Origin: Alphaproteobacteria bacterium
GTDB taxonomy: Bacteria > Pseudomonadota > Alphaproteobacteria > Rickettsiales > UBA1997
DNA: 15,339 nucleotides
Assembly (NCBI GenBank): GCA_016869775.1
Contig: VGDJ01000015.1
Location: 1-15,339, forward strand
Direction of reading: 5' to 3'
Shown here: positions 1 to 7,465 of the stretch, piece by piece
How the letters are laid out: each line of letters begins with the position of its first letter
Position numbering within the stretch: position 1 is the first letter of the stretch
Notes under the pieces: generated by a model
What the model saw: only the letters and a program-made list of their open reading frames with translations
Database searches by the model: none
What the model was told of the DNA's origin: nothing
Translations under genes and position numbers: made by a program

Positions 1-499
1 CTGACGCAGCAATAGCAACAGCAGAAGTATCGGAGCCTCCACGACCAAGCGTGGTAATTCTATTTTTACTTAGATTTATTCCTTGAAAACCCGCGATGAC
101 AATAACATCGAACTCTTGAAGCGACTTAAGCAAAAAATCGCCGTCTATCTCATCGATTCGAGCTTTACTGTGAACGGCGTCGGTTTTGATAGGAATTTGC
201 CAACCCAAAAAAGAGCGTGCTTTATAACCAATCGACTGCAACTCAAGGGCAAGCAAACCGCTAGTGACCTGCTCTCCGGTTGCAACGATTGAATCATATT
301 CAATCAAAGAGTCGTTGGAAGTAAGAGTTGAAACCTGATGACAATAATCAACCAACTGATTGGTTACTCCCGACATCGCCGAAACTACCACAATCACCTT
401 ATTTTTTTTATCGAGTTCAGCTTTAACTTTTCGCGAAACATTTTTGATGCGGGATATATCACCAACCGATGTACCACCGAATTTTTGAACAATTAGCAT
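1..499 (-). CDS. lysC: Aspartate kinase, N-terminal part (cut by window edge)
   Basis: Aspartokinase phosphorylates L-aspartate with ATP, the first step toward lysine, diaminopimelate, threonine and methionine; the diaminopimelate is also needed for peptidoglycan. Reading leftward from an ATG whose complement is at 497-499, the protein opens MLIVQKFGGTSVGD, which contains the family N-terminal KFGGTSV nucleotide-binding motif at residues 6-12. It continues with VVVSAMSGVTNQL, then VATGEQVTSGLLA, and near the window edge shows LGRGGSDTSAVA, the classic aspartokinase signature. About 166 codons are present of a protein usually near 400 residues; the rest of the catalytic domain and the regulatory ACT domains lie beyond position 1. 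No stop or frameshift interrupts the visible part. It is divergent from the ppiD-like gene across a 223-bp AT-rich gap. The family assignment is firm; feedback specificity cannot be judged because the ACT region is absent. Confidence 0.96.
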   Translation of the reverse strand, partial: MLIVQKFGGTSVGDISRIKNVSRKVKAELDKKNKVIVVVSAMSGVTNQLVDYCHQVSTLTSNDSLIEYDSIVATGEQVTSGLLALELQSIGYKARSFLGWQIPIKTDAVHSKARIDEIDGDFLLKSLQEFDVIVIAGFQGINLSKNRITTLGRGGSDTSAVAIAAS

Positions 500-611
500 G
501 ATAAAATTAGGACTAAAAAAATTTTGAAAAATTTATTTTGGGAGTTAATAAATTAAAAAAATCTAACAAAAAAACAACAAAATAAATTTGCTAAAAGATT
601 CCAAACAGGGG

Positions 612-640
612 TTGATTTAAGTTTAAAGGCTTATTAGGAT
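612..640 (+). promoter_or_regulatory. Possible sigma-70-type promoter for ppiD-trpE
   Basis: In the divergent lysC/ppiD gap, TTGATT (612-617) is followed after 17 bp by TAGGAT (635-640); each hexamer matches 4 of 6 consensus positions. It would start transcription about 75 bp upstream of the ppiD-like ATG at 723. In DNA this AT-rich such matches arise easily, so the call rests on spacing and position only. Confidence 0.3.
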
Positions 641-722
641 TGGCGAGAGCGGTCAAAAATTTATAAAATTTTCTCACCCAAATAAATTCACAAATTTTTC
701 TCAAATAAACTTATTTATTTTC

Positions 723-2654
723 ATGCAAGCATTTCGTAAATTGGCAAAAAATGTGTTTTTCAAAATTATCTTAGCAATTGTCGGCTTAAGCTTCGTTTTA
801 TTTGGAATTAGCGGTTTCTTAACTGGAATGCCAAATGCTTGGGTTATAAAAATTGGCAACGAAAAAATCGGCGTAAATTCATTTCAAAAAGCACTTGAAC
901 TTGATAAAAAAATTATTCGCTCGGCAAAAGGTTCGAATCCTCAAATTGAAGAATATCTTTCTTCAAATAAATTCAGTCAAGATGTCGCCAATAGACTTGT
1001 CAGAAAAACTTTAATTCAAAAAGTAAGCTCAGAGATTGGGGCATTTGGAAGCAAAGACCTAATTCTCAAAACCATAGCCAAAGATCCAAATTTTCAAGAT
1101 AAAGATGGAAAATTCGACAGTCAAAAATTCAAACAATTTTTATCTGCAAACGGACTCGACGAAGAAAGATACATTCAAGAAGTTACCAATGAAGTTTCAG
1201 CCGAAATGATCATGCAAAGTCTCTCTATGGCTTTACCAGTCAATTTTAAAAACGCTCTCGAACTTGAAGAATTTAGCCAAGAAAAACGTATTGCAGATGT
1301 TATTGTGATTTCTAAAGATAATGTTCAAAACACAACGCTTCCAAGCGATGAAGAACTTAGCAAATTCCATTCGGAAAACAAAACTAAATACAAAACCAAA
1401 GAATTGCGCGAAGTTTCTTTAGTCGAAATTGATGCCAAATCTTTTGAGCAAAATCTTACAGCCTCAACAGATGAGATTAATAAATTCTACGAAGAAAATC
1501 TTAAAACCTTATTTACTGTCGAAGAAAACAAAGATTTTTATCATTTGATTTTTGAAGATCAAAAAAGCGCCGAAGAATTTAACATAAAACTTAATGAATC
1601 TCTCGATAAATCTAAGTCAAACCTCAAAGAACAATTTGCTAAATTAGCCAAACAAATTCAAAAAAAATCACTTAAAGATATTACAATTGAGAAAGTTTTC
1701 AAAAACAGCCTGCCCGCAGAAATCGCCAAATCTGTTAACGTTTTAAAAATCAATGAGCTAAGCCCGATAGTCCAAAGTGAACTTGGATTTCATATATTTC
1801 TTTTAAACTCTATAAATCCGGAGCAACAAATTAAGCTTGAAACAGTTAAAGACAAAATATCAGATAAAATTATCGCCAATAAAAAAGAAAAAATTTCTCA
1901 AGAAACTATCACTAAAATTAACGACTCACTAATGATTGCAAAATCTCTCGATGAGGTTGCTTCTAAGTTCAATCTTAAAATTACAAAACTCAATGAAGCC
2001 ATTGATTCTGAGGGTCTTAATGCTAGCGGAAAAATTCTTGAGCAAGCAAAAAGTTTAAATGATTTTGCCAAAAATGCCTTTAATGCCAAACAAAATCAGC
2101 CATCTAAAATATTTTCAACTCCAGAACCTAATTTATTTTATGCGCTCGAAGTTAATAAAATCATTCCTAGTCGTGATCCAGAATTTAATGAAATCAAATC
2201 AAAGTTAACGAACGATTTTGTTGACGCCAAAAAACAAGCTGAACTTACTAAATTAGTTCAACAAATCCAAAAAGAAATTCGCGACAACCCCGCTCAAGCT
2301 TTGGCAATCGCTTCAAAAAACGGCTTAAAAGTTGAAAGAAACAAAACTTATCCGCGAACCTTATATATCGATTTAGGTTCATCAAAAATGCCATATAAAA
2401 ACCAATTCCTAGAAGAATTATTTTTAGCTAAGCTTGGAAGCTCAACACCAGCCGTTTCTTCAAGCCAAAGCGAATATTTAATTGGCATTGTGCGCGCCAT
2501 AAAACCAACCAAACTCGCTTCAAATGAAGTAATTGAAGCGAAAAAAAGAGCAGTTGAGATTTTTGCCAACGACATAATGATGGAATATAACGATTATCTA
2601 CAAAAGAAGTATCCAATCGAAGTAAATAATAAATATTTTGGTCAAAAATCATAG
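723..2654 (+). CDS. ppiD: PpiD/SurA-type membrane-anchored periplasmic chaperone
   Basis: This 643-residue protein resembles PpiD, a periplasmic folding factor held in the inner membrane near the Sec translocon. Residues 1-11 are short and basic, residues 12-34 form one hydrophobic anchor, and the rest is hydrophilic and periplasmic. Residues about 38-170 fit a SurA-type N-terminal chaperone domain, including the DGKFDSQKFKQFL stretch at 128-140. Residues about 269-363 fit a parvulin-like domain that ends in ELSPIVQSELGFHIFLL, the usual C-terminal strand. The glycine-rich GGxLGxF segment expected of active parvulins is not recognisable, so isomerase activity is doubtful, as is also true for PpiD of Escherichia coli. 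The start is the first ATG of the frame, with no clear Shine-Dalgarno site. trpE begins 14 bp after the stop; a ppiD-like gene directly before trpE is a common alphaproteobacterial arrangement. The gene symbol is by family resemblance. Confidence 0.85.
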   Translation: MQAFRKLAKNVFFKIILAIVGLSFVLFGISGFLTGMPNAWVIKIGNEKIGVNSFQKALELDKKIIRSAKGSNPQIEEYLSSNKFSQDVANRLVRKTLIQKVSSEIGAFGSKDLILKTIAKDPNFQDKDGKFDSQKFKQFLSANGLDEERYIQEVTNEVSAEMIMQSLSMALPVNFKNALELEEFSQEKRIADVIVISKDNVQNTTLPSDEELSKFHSENKTKYKTKELREVSLVEIDAKSFEQNLTASTDEINKFYEENLKTLFTVEENKDFYHLIFEDQKSAEEFNIKLNESLDKSKSNLKEQFAKLAKQIQKKSLKDITIEKVFKNSLPAEIAKSVNVLKINELSPIVQSELGFHIFLLNSINPEQQIKLETVKDKISDKIIANKKEKISQETITKINDSLMIAKSLDEVASKFNLKITKLNEAIDSEGLNASGKILEQAKSLNDFAKNAFNAKQNQPSKIFSTPEPNLFYALEVNKIIPSRDPEFNEIKSKLTNDFVDAKKQAELTKLVQQIQKEIRDNPAQALAIASKNGLKVERNKTYPRTLYIDLGSSKMPYKNQFLEELFLAKLGSSTPAVSSSQSEYLIGIVRAIKPTKLASNEVIEAKKRAVEIFANDIMMEYNDYLQKKYPIEVNNKYFGQKS

Positions 2655-2668
2655 CGCAATAACTCCAG

Positions 2669-4207
2669 ATGTCTCAACACTCCGATCAATCTTCTAAGCT
2701 CAATTTATCCGAGAGCGAATTTAATGAGTTATGCTCAAAATTTGGGGCAACGATTTTATTCAAACAAATATCAACCGACACAATCACACCGGTCTCATCA
2801 TACCTAAAAATTTCGGAACATTTTCCTAATCATAATTTTATTTTGGAATCCGCCGAAAATAGCAATAACAAGGGACGATTCACGGTGATTGGGCTCAAGC
2901 CTGATAAAATATGGAAATGCATTAAACTCAAATCTTTCATCAATAATGATTTTGAAAACAACCCCGATCAATTTGCCCCACAAAATGGCGAGGTTTTACA
3001 AAATTTTCGTCAATTTATTAATCAATCTTTTATAAACTGGAATCATATTTCTTATTCAGGAAGTCAATTGCCGTCTATTTGCGCAGGCATTTTTGGCTTT
3101 ATGGGCTATGATATGGTTCGTCTTATGGAAAATATTCCAAACCTAAATTTAAAAGACGAACTTGATATCGCCGATAGTATTTTTATTCGCCCGCAAATTC
3201 TGATTGTATTCGACAATCTTTTTGATTGCGCCTTAATATGCGCCCCAAAATATCGAGATAGCGCATCTTCTTTTGATGATTTATCTAATTCTATCGAAAA
3301 AATTGAGCAGATTTTCCAACTCCCACTTAGTTCTAAAAAATTATCAAATATCAATTTTGATGAAAAATTTATTAGTAATTTTTCTGAAGAAAAATATTGC
3401 GAGGCCGTTCTAAAATCAAAAGAATACATCACTGCGGGCGATATATTCCAAATTTTACCATCGCAAAGATTTCGGGCCAATTTTGATAAAAATCTTGACC
3501 CATTTTATTTTTACCGCTCTTTACGTGCTGTAAATCCATCGCCATTTTTATTTTATTTGAAATTTGATGATTTTGTTTTAACAGGTTCAAGTCCAGAAAT
3601 CATGGTTTCGCTAAAAAACAAAGTGGCCACCATTAGGCCGTTAGCTGGCACACGTAAGCGCGGAGCCACTCAAGATGAAGATAAAAAAATTGCACAAGGT
3701 TTGCTCGACGACGAAAAAGAAATCGCCGAACATTTGATGTTGATCGATCTAGGAAGGCACGATCTCGGCACTATTTCCAAACCCAATTCGGTGAAAGTTT
3801 CGAAAAAAATGTCTATCGAATATTATTCGCATGTTATGCATTTATCATCAACGGTCGAGGGTGAAATTCGCGACGAACTTGACGCTTTAGATGCCTTGGT
3901 TTCAGGATTTCCAGCCGGAACCGTTAGTGGTGCTCCAAAAATTCGTGCCATAGAAATAATTGAAGAACTCGAGCAAGATAAAAGAAGTTTTTACGCCGGT
4001 TGCGCGGGTTATTTTTCAAGTAATGGCGACATGGAAACTTGTATTACAATTCGCTCTGCCCTAATCAAAAACAATAAAATTTATATTCAATCTGGAGCGG
4101 GAGTGGTTTTTGATTCTACTCCTAAACAAGAACATCAAGAATGCATAAACAAGGCTCAGGCGTTGATTCGAGCCTATCACAACATCAAAAACTTTTTGCA
4201 GAATTAA
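2669..4207 (+). CDS. trpE: Anthranilate synthase component I
   Basis: TrpE, with the glutamine amidotransferase TrpG, converts chorismate to anthranilate, the first committed step to tryptophan. The 512-residue length is normal. Residues 57-75 (FILESAENSNNKGRFTVIG) match the N-terminal allosteric region with its LLES-like motif, typical of tryptophan feedback. The chorismate-binding domain spans about 235-505: QILPSQRF (261-268), TGSSPEIMVS (305-314), IRPLAGTRKRG (322-332), EIAEHLMLIDLGR (351-363), FPAGTVSGAPKIRAIEII (414-431) and IQSGAGVV (473-480). TrpE rather than PabB is favoured by the N-terminal ILES/GRFTVIGLKPD region and the ppiD neighbour. One oddity is the segment normally reading DLGRND(L/V)GR, here DLGRHDLGT, with His at 364 and Thr at 368. 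No trpG follows; the next gene is a convergent HNH nuclease 141 bp away. Confidence 0.95.
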   Translation: MSQHSDQSSKLNLSESEFNELCSKFGATILFKQISTDTITPVSSYLKISEHFPNHNFILESAENSNNKGRFTVIGLKPDKIWKCIKLKSFINNDFENNPDQFAPQNGEVLQNFRQFINQSFINWNHISYSGSQLPSICAGIFGFMGYDMVRLMENIPNLNLKDELDIADSIFIRPQILIVFDNLFDCALICAPKYRDSASSFDDLSNSIEKIEQIFQLPLSSKKLSNINFDEKFISNFSEEKYCEAVLKSKEYITAGDIFQILPSQRFRANFDKNLDPFYFYRSLRAVNPSPFLFYLKFDDFVLTGSSPEIMVSLKNKVATIRPLAGTRKRGATQDEDKKIAQGLLDDEKEIAEHLMLIDLGRHDLGTISKPNSVKVSKKMSIEYYSHVMHLSSTVEGEIRDELDALDALVSGFPAGTVSGAPKIRAIEIIEELEQDKRSFYAGCAGYFSSNGDMETCITIRSALIKNNKIYIQSGAGVVFDSTPKQEHQECINKAQALIRAYHNIKNFLQN

Positions 4208-4348
4208 CAAAATATCGTTAGCCAAAAATTTCTCACAATAAAAGAGCAAACAAGCCAGTCTCGCATAACATAACAAAAAACTCAAAATAGAGTTAAAAAA
4301 CTTCAATATTTATTGGCTTAAATACCACAACATCAACAGTTTTGACAG

Positions 4349-4666
4349 CTAATTTGGTAATTTTTCTAAATTTTTTCTTACCACCATTGCAACATTGTCT
4401 TGATGGATGTTTTTGTTTTTACAATAAGAGCTTTTAAGCCAATCTTCGAGTGTTTTTGCCCCCTTGCTGGCGTTACATGATCGACAACAAAGAGCTATGT
4501 TGTCTGAGTTATTAAGCCTAATGTCGTTAATTATATGTTCCCAACTTGGACTTAACTTGGCTGAAGCCTGATTTGAAACGAACTCAACACCACAATAAAC
4601 GCAATTTGCGTCTCTTTTTTTCACAAATTCTTCGACTTCTTTTGTTATACCCCAACGATTGGTCAT
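4349..4666 (-). CDS. Small HNH endonuclease
   Basis: A 105-residue protein made almost entirely of an HNH nuclease fold. A zinc knuckle is visible as CVYC (C22, C25) paired with CRSC (C61, C64). Between them PSWEHI supplies the metal-site histidine (H44), followed by the DNIALCC segment with the middle Asn (N56) and the closing CNASKG segment. Such stand-alone HNH proteins cut DNA and occur in restriction, phage, homing and general repair contexts; the sequence does not say which. Its ATG lies 5 bp after the stop of the GIY-YIG gene, and AGGT at the end of that gene can act as its ribosome-binding site, so the two are probably translationally coupled. It converges on trpE. The reading frame is intact and all metal-binding residues are present, so it may be functional even though its partner is interrupted. 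Confidence 0.85.
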   Translation of the reverse strand: MTNRWGITKEVEEFVKKRDANCVYCGVEFVSNQASAKLSPSWEHIINDIRLNNSDNIALCCRSCNASKGAKTLEDWLKSSYCKNKNIHQDNVAMVVRKNLEKLPN

Positions 4667-4671
4667 AAAAT

Positions 4672-5490
4672 TTACCTAAATTTTTCATCCAAAGTTTTTC
4701 CGTCCTTATCTTTCCAACTTGTCCAACCGTTGCTGTGCCTTCCAAGGCAAAAAGAGGAGGCTCTAGATGGGCTATCAAATGTTATATTTTTTTCTACAAC
4801 AAAAAAATTATTATGTTCTTTGCAAAACTCTTTTAGCCAGAAACTTCGATTCTCAGGATTCCTTCCCATTAAAACAAAAGAACTGGTGGTTTCTTTACAA
4901 ACCTTCGATCCAGCCAAAACAGTGAATCCATTTTCATCATAGAAACCTTTTGCGTCAGTTCCTTTAGCGCTTTTGCAATAAAATAGATGTTTGGTTTTTT
5001 CTTCAATCACCTCAAAAAGTTTGTAACCAAGAAATGAACTAAGAAGCTTAACATCTTCAAAAAATTCATGAACTGAATCTCGTTGGTGTTCTTGTAAGTT
5101 GGGGGCTTTTGGGCTTTGTTTGTTTTCTTCGAGTTTGAATCGATCGGCTTTTTTGATTTGGTTGATCGCTAAAAATTCGAGATATTGGACATCGGCTTTA
5201 GTTAGGTAATTGTCTTTTGCGCTGAATGCTATTACTTAGTTCCAAAACTCTTTCTTTGAATCATGATCTTTGACCCGCTCGATGAAATTTTCTGTTTCGC
5301 CAACATAAGCTTTGTTTTCTTCACCAAGTAGAAGGTAAAGAGACGGACGACTTAACTCTTCACGATTTTTCGCTTCATTTAATTTTGCGCGAGGAATAAA
5401 GAGTGCGTTGCAAACTTTGTTGGAAATAAAGACAGATTTTAGTCCAGTTGAACTGCCCTCAATTAGGAAGGTTGTTATTGTTTTGCCCAT
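4672..5490 (-). pseudogene. GIY-YIG nuclease with C-terminal DUF4357-like domain, interrupted by one in-frame TAA
   Basis: Read leftward from the ATG at 5490, this is a 273-codon frame broken only by TAA at codon 85 (5236-5238). Before the stop is a GIY-YIG-type N-terminus: MGKTITTFLIEGSS, then RPSLYLLLGEENKAYVGET carrying the GIY and YIG strands, then the FIERVKDHDSKKEFWN segment. After the stop the same frame continues without gap as VIAFSAKDNYLTKADVQYLE, exactly what follows FWN in this family, and runs to a DUF4357-like end (GFYDENGFTVLAGSKVC and GWTSWKDKDGKTL). Hence only one codon differs from an intact 272-residue gene; the ancestral codon was probably GAA or CAA. It could be a very young pseudogene, a base error in the sequence, or a gene expressed by readthrough; a downstream fragment could also start at GTG 5010. 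It lies 35 bp after rodA in the same direction and directly precedes the HNH gene. Confidence 0.85.
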
Positions 5491-5525
5491 TATCTTTTTT
5501 AAAAATTAGTATCGACAATTTGGCA

Positions 5526-6659
5526 TCAACCACGAATATCGACATTTTTATTCAAATCGATGTTGAGAACCATGCCAAAACCAATCATCATCGAGCCCAT
5601 TATTGTTCCACCGTAAGAAATAAATGGCAATGGCGCTCCGACAACTGGCAGTAGCCCCATAACCATGCCAATATTGATAAACATGTGTATAAAAAATATA
5701 CTTACCACCCCAATTACAAACAATCTACCAAACTGATGTTTGGTTTTGGTGGCAATTATAATGCAGATTGCAATGATAGCGCCGTAAAGCCCGATTGTAA
5801 AGACTCCCCCCAGAAAACCCAATTCTTCGCTTAGCATCGTAAATATAAAATCGGTTTGCTTTTCTGGTAAAAAATCAAGCTGACCCTGAGTTCCTCGCAG
5901 ATAACCCTTGCCAAACATGCCTCCCGAACCAATCGCAATTTTCGATTGGATAATGTTATAGCCACTACCTAGAGGGTCATGAGTAGGATCAAGAAAGGTA
6001 AAAATGCGTTTTTTCTGATAATCGTGCAATAAAAAATGCCAGACAAACGGAATTGCAACCAACAAAGCTACGCCAACCGATGCAAATTTCCAGAGCCTAA
6101 CTCCAGCAATAAACAACACCATTACTCCAACCATAGCCAATATTGAAGCCGTTCCTAAATCTGGTTGATGAAAAATAAATGCCACAGGAACAAAAATCAT
6201 TAAAAGTGGCGGAATTACAAATTTAATACGACCAATATTTTCAGCTTCAATGCTATAAAAATAGCGCGCAATTGCAAAAACAGTGCAAATCTTCATTAAC
6301 TCAGAAGGTTGAATTTTTAGCGAGCCAATTCTGAACCACCTTGTCGCTCCCATTGCATTATGACTAATTTGCTCCATCACATCAACCATAATAACCATGC
6401 CCAGAGCAATCGCATAAAACAAATATGATGCCTTATACCAAATCTTAATATCAGTTATAGCGATAAAAATCATTAACGGAAAAAAAATGCAAAAAAAGGC
6501 CAATTGACGAATTAACCACGGTCTAAAAGATCCTCCGGCCGCAGAATAAAGCATAAAAAATCCTATGAAAGCCAAAGCTATAATCAAAGAAATTAATAGC
6601 CAATTCAGTTGCTCTAATTTCTCGGAAAAGGAGCTATTTTCGTTATTTATAAAATGCAT
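5526..6659 (-). CDS. rodA: Peptidoglycan glycosyltransferase RodA (SEDS family)
   Basis: RodA polymerises lipid II into glycan strands during cell elongation, working with the transpeptidase PBP2 in the inner membrane. The 377-residue protein is mostly hydrophobic with about ten predicted membrane helices. Family landmarks are RIGSLKIQPSELMKI (110-124), HQPDLGTA (164-171), GSGYNIIQSKIAIGSGG (231-247), LDFLPEKQTDFIFTMLSEELG (261-281) and PLPFISYGG (343-351). Asp270 in the PEKQTDF motif corresponds to the catalytic Asp of SEDS enzymes. RodA rather than FtsW is favoured by the GYLRGTQGQLDFLPEKQTDF wording and the short N-terminus. Its usual partner mrdA (PBP2) is not next to it; the upstream neighbour is divergent virB8. 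The start codon sits inside the first copy of a 13-bp tandem repeat. The presence of rodA implies a peptidoglycan-making, probably rod-shaped cell. Confidence 0.95.
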   Translation of the reverse strand: MHFINNENSSFSEKLEQLNWLLISLIIALAFIGFFMLYSAAGGSFRPWLIRQLAFFCIFFPLMIFIAITDIKIWYKASYLFYAIALGMVIMVDVMEQISHNAMGATRWFRIGSLKIQPSELMKICTVFAIARYFYSIEAENIGRIKFVIPPLLMIFVPVAFIFHQPDLGTASILAMVGVMVLFIAGVRLWKFASVGVALLVAIPFVWHFLLHDYQKKRIFTFLDPTHDPLGSGYNIIQSKIAIGSGGMFGKGYLRGTQGQLDFLPEKQTDFIFTMLSEELGFLGGVFTIGLYGAIIAICIIIATKTKHQFGRLFVIGVVSIFFIHMFINIGMVMGLLPVVGAPLPFISYGGTIMGSMMIGFGMVLNIDLNKNVDIRG

Positions 6660-6683
6660 TTGGAAAAGGTATTTGGAAAAGGT
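6658..6683. repeat. 13-bp perfect tandem repeat, two copies, over the rodA start
   Basis: ATTTGGAAAAGGT occurs at 6658-6670 and again, immediately adjoining, at 6671-6683. The first copy includes the first two bases of the rodA start codon on the minus strand. The duplication therefore doubles the leader just upstream of rodA and may have changed its spacing to a promoter or ribosome-binding site. Confidence 0.9.
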
Positions 6684-6779
6684 TTGTACAAAAAAAAATC
6701 CAATTAAATTGCGCGCTTGAAATAATAATTCTAGTAATTTAGCTTTAACATTAATATTAAAATTTATTTTTTTATAAAT

Positions 6780-6820
6780 TTTTTAATTTGTAAGTTTTTA
6801 ATTTGTAAGTTTTTAATTTT
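6780..6820. repeat. 15-bp tandem repeat, about 2.7 copies, just upstream of virB8
   Basis: TTTTTAATTTGTAAG is present at 6780-6794 and 6795-6809, followed by a partial third copy at 6810-6820 that ends 2 bp before the virB8 ATG. The whole translation-initiation leader of virB8 is thus repeat-derived. No Shine-Dalgarno motif is evident within it. Confidence 0.9.
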
Positions 6821-6822
6821 CA

Positions 6823-7461
6823 ATGGCCGATAAAGACAAAAAAATAAAGGTTAAAAGCTGGTATACCAACCGTTATCAAATTGTTGTTGTTCAACGAAAT
6901 GTTTTGCTATTGATCACCATTATTTCAATCATCACTGTGGCAATTTCAGTGCTATTTGTCAAAAACTTTATGTCATCAAAATCACTCGAACCGTATGTAA
7001 TTGAAATTGATGACAAGAGCGGAATGGCAACTGTTGTTCAACAAATTTCATCACAAACCTATACCGCCAATGACATGGTTAGGCGCTACTTTATTAACAA
7101 ATATATTCAAGCTTCTCTAGGTTATAATCCGCAAACTTATCGAGAAGATTCAGAGTCGATTAGATTATTTTCTAGCACTCAAATTTATGGCGCATATAGA
7201 GCCAGAATTAATCCTTTTGCCCTTGGAGCCGACTCAAAAATCGATGTCAAAATTACTTCACTAATATTCAAAGAAAATTCACTAGTTGACATAAGAGTTA
7301 CCAAAAATTTAAGCATTTCTGGTCAAGGCTCTTCAACCAAAAACGAATTAATAATCATGAACTTCTCTTTTGCTCCCGAAATGGGCCTCACAATGGAAGA
7401 AAGACTAATAAACCCACTTGGTTTTCAGGTCACCAAATTTGATATCGGAGACGCCTATTAA
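6823..7461 (+). CDS. virB8: Type IV secretion protein VirB8
   Basis: VirB8 is an inner-membrane assembly factor of type IV secretion systems; its periplasmic NTF2-like domain contacts VirB9, VirB10 and VirB4. The 212-residue protein has a short cytoplasmic tail rich in Lys, then KSWYTNRYQIVVVQRNVLLL, matching the membrane-proximal region of VirB8 homologues, and a single helix at about 27-46. The periplasmic part (47-212) shows the family pattern LEPYVIEIDDKSG, the MVRRYFINKYIQA helix, the ESIRLFSS segment, and the end MTMEERLINPLGFQV-like motif, here LTMEERLINPLGFQVTKFDI. It most resembles the Rickettsiales rvhB8 type. It is followed after 4 bp by virB9 and lies divergent to rodA. There is no virB7 or virB10 beside it, so this pair may be either a split-off part of the main apparatus or a duplicate set. 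Confidence 0.92.
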   Translation: MADKDKKIKVKSWYTNRYQIVVVQRNVLLLITIISIITVAISVLFVKNFMSSKSLEPYVIEIDDKSGMATVVQQISSQTYTANDMVRRYFINKYIQASLGYNPQTYREDSESIRLFSSTQIYGAYRARINPFALGADSKIDVKITSLIFKENSLVDIRVTKNLSISGQGSSTKNELIIMNFSFAPEMGLTMEERLINPLGFQVTKFDIGDAY

Positions 7462-7465
7462 AATT

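Noticed and set aside
83..292. A 69-codon plus-strand frame
   Set aside because: It is the antisense of the clearly conserved aspartokinase frame.
930..945. GGTTCGAATCC, resembling a tRNA T-loop
   Set aside because: It lies inside the ppiD-like gene (codons for Gly-Ser-Asn-Pro), and no acceptor stem or anticodon arm surrounds it.
4672..5010. A separate 112-residue gene starting at GTG 5010
   Set aside because: It is the same frame as the GIY-YIG gene upstream, and the sequence before 5010 is conserved back to the TAA at 5236, so it is the C-terminal part of one interrupted gene.
7418..7465. An upstream in-frame ATG for virB9
   Set aside because: It would overlap virB8 by 44 bp and place 16 polar residues before a clean signal peptide that starts at 7466.
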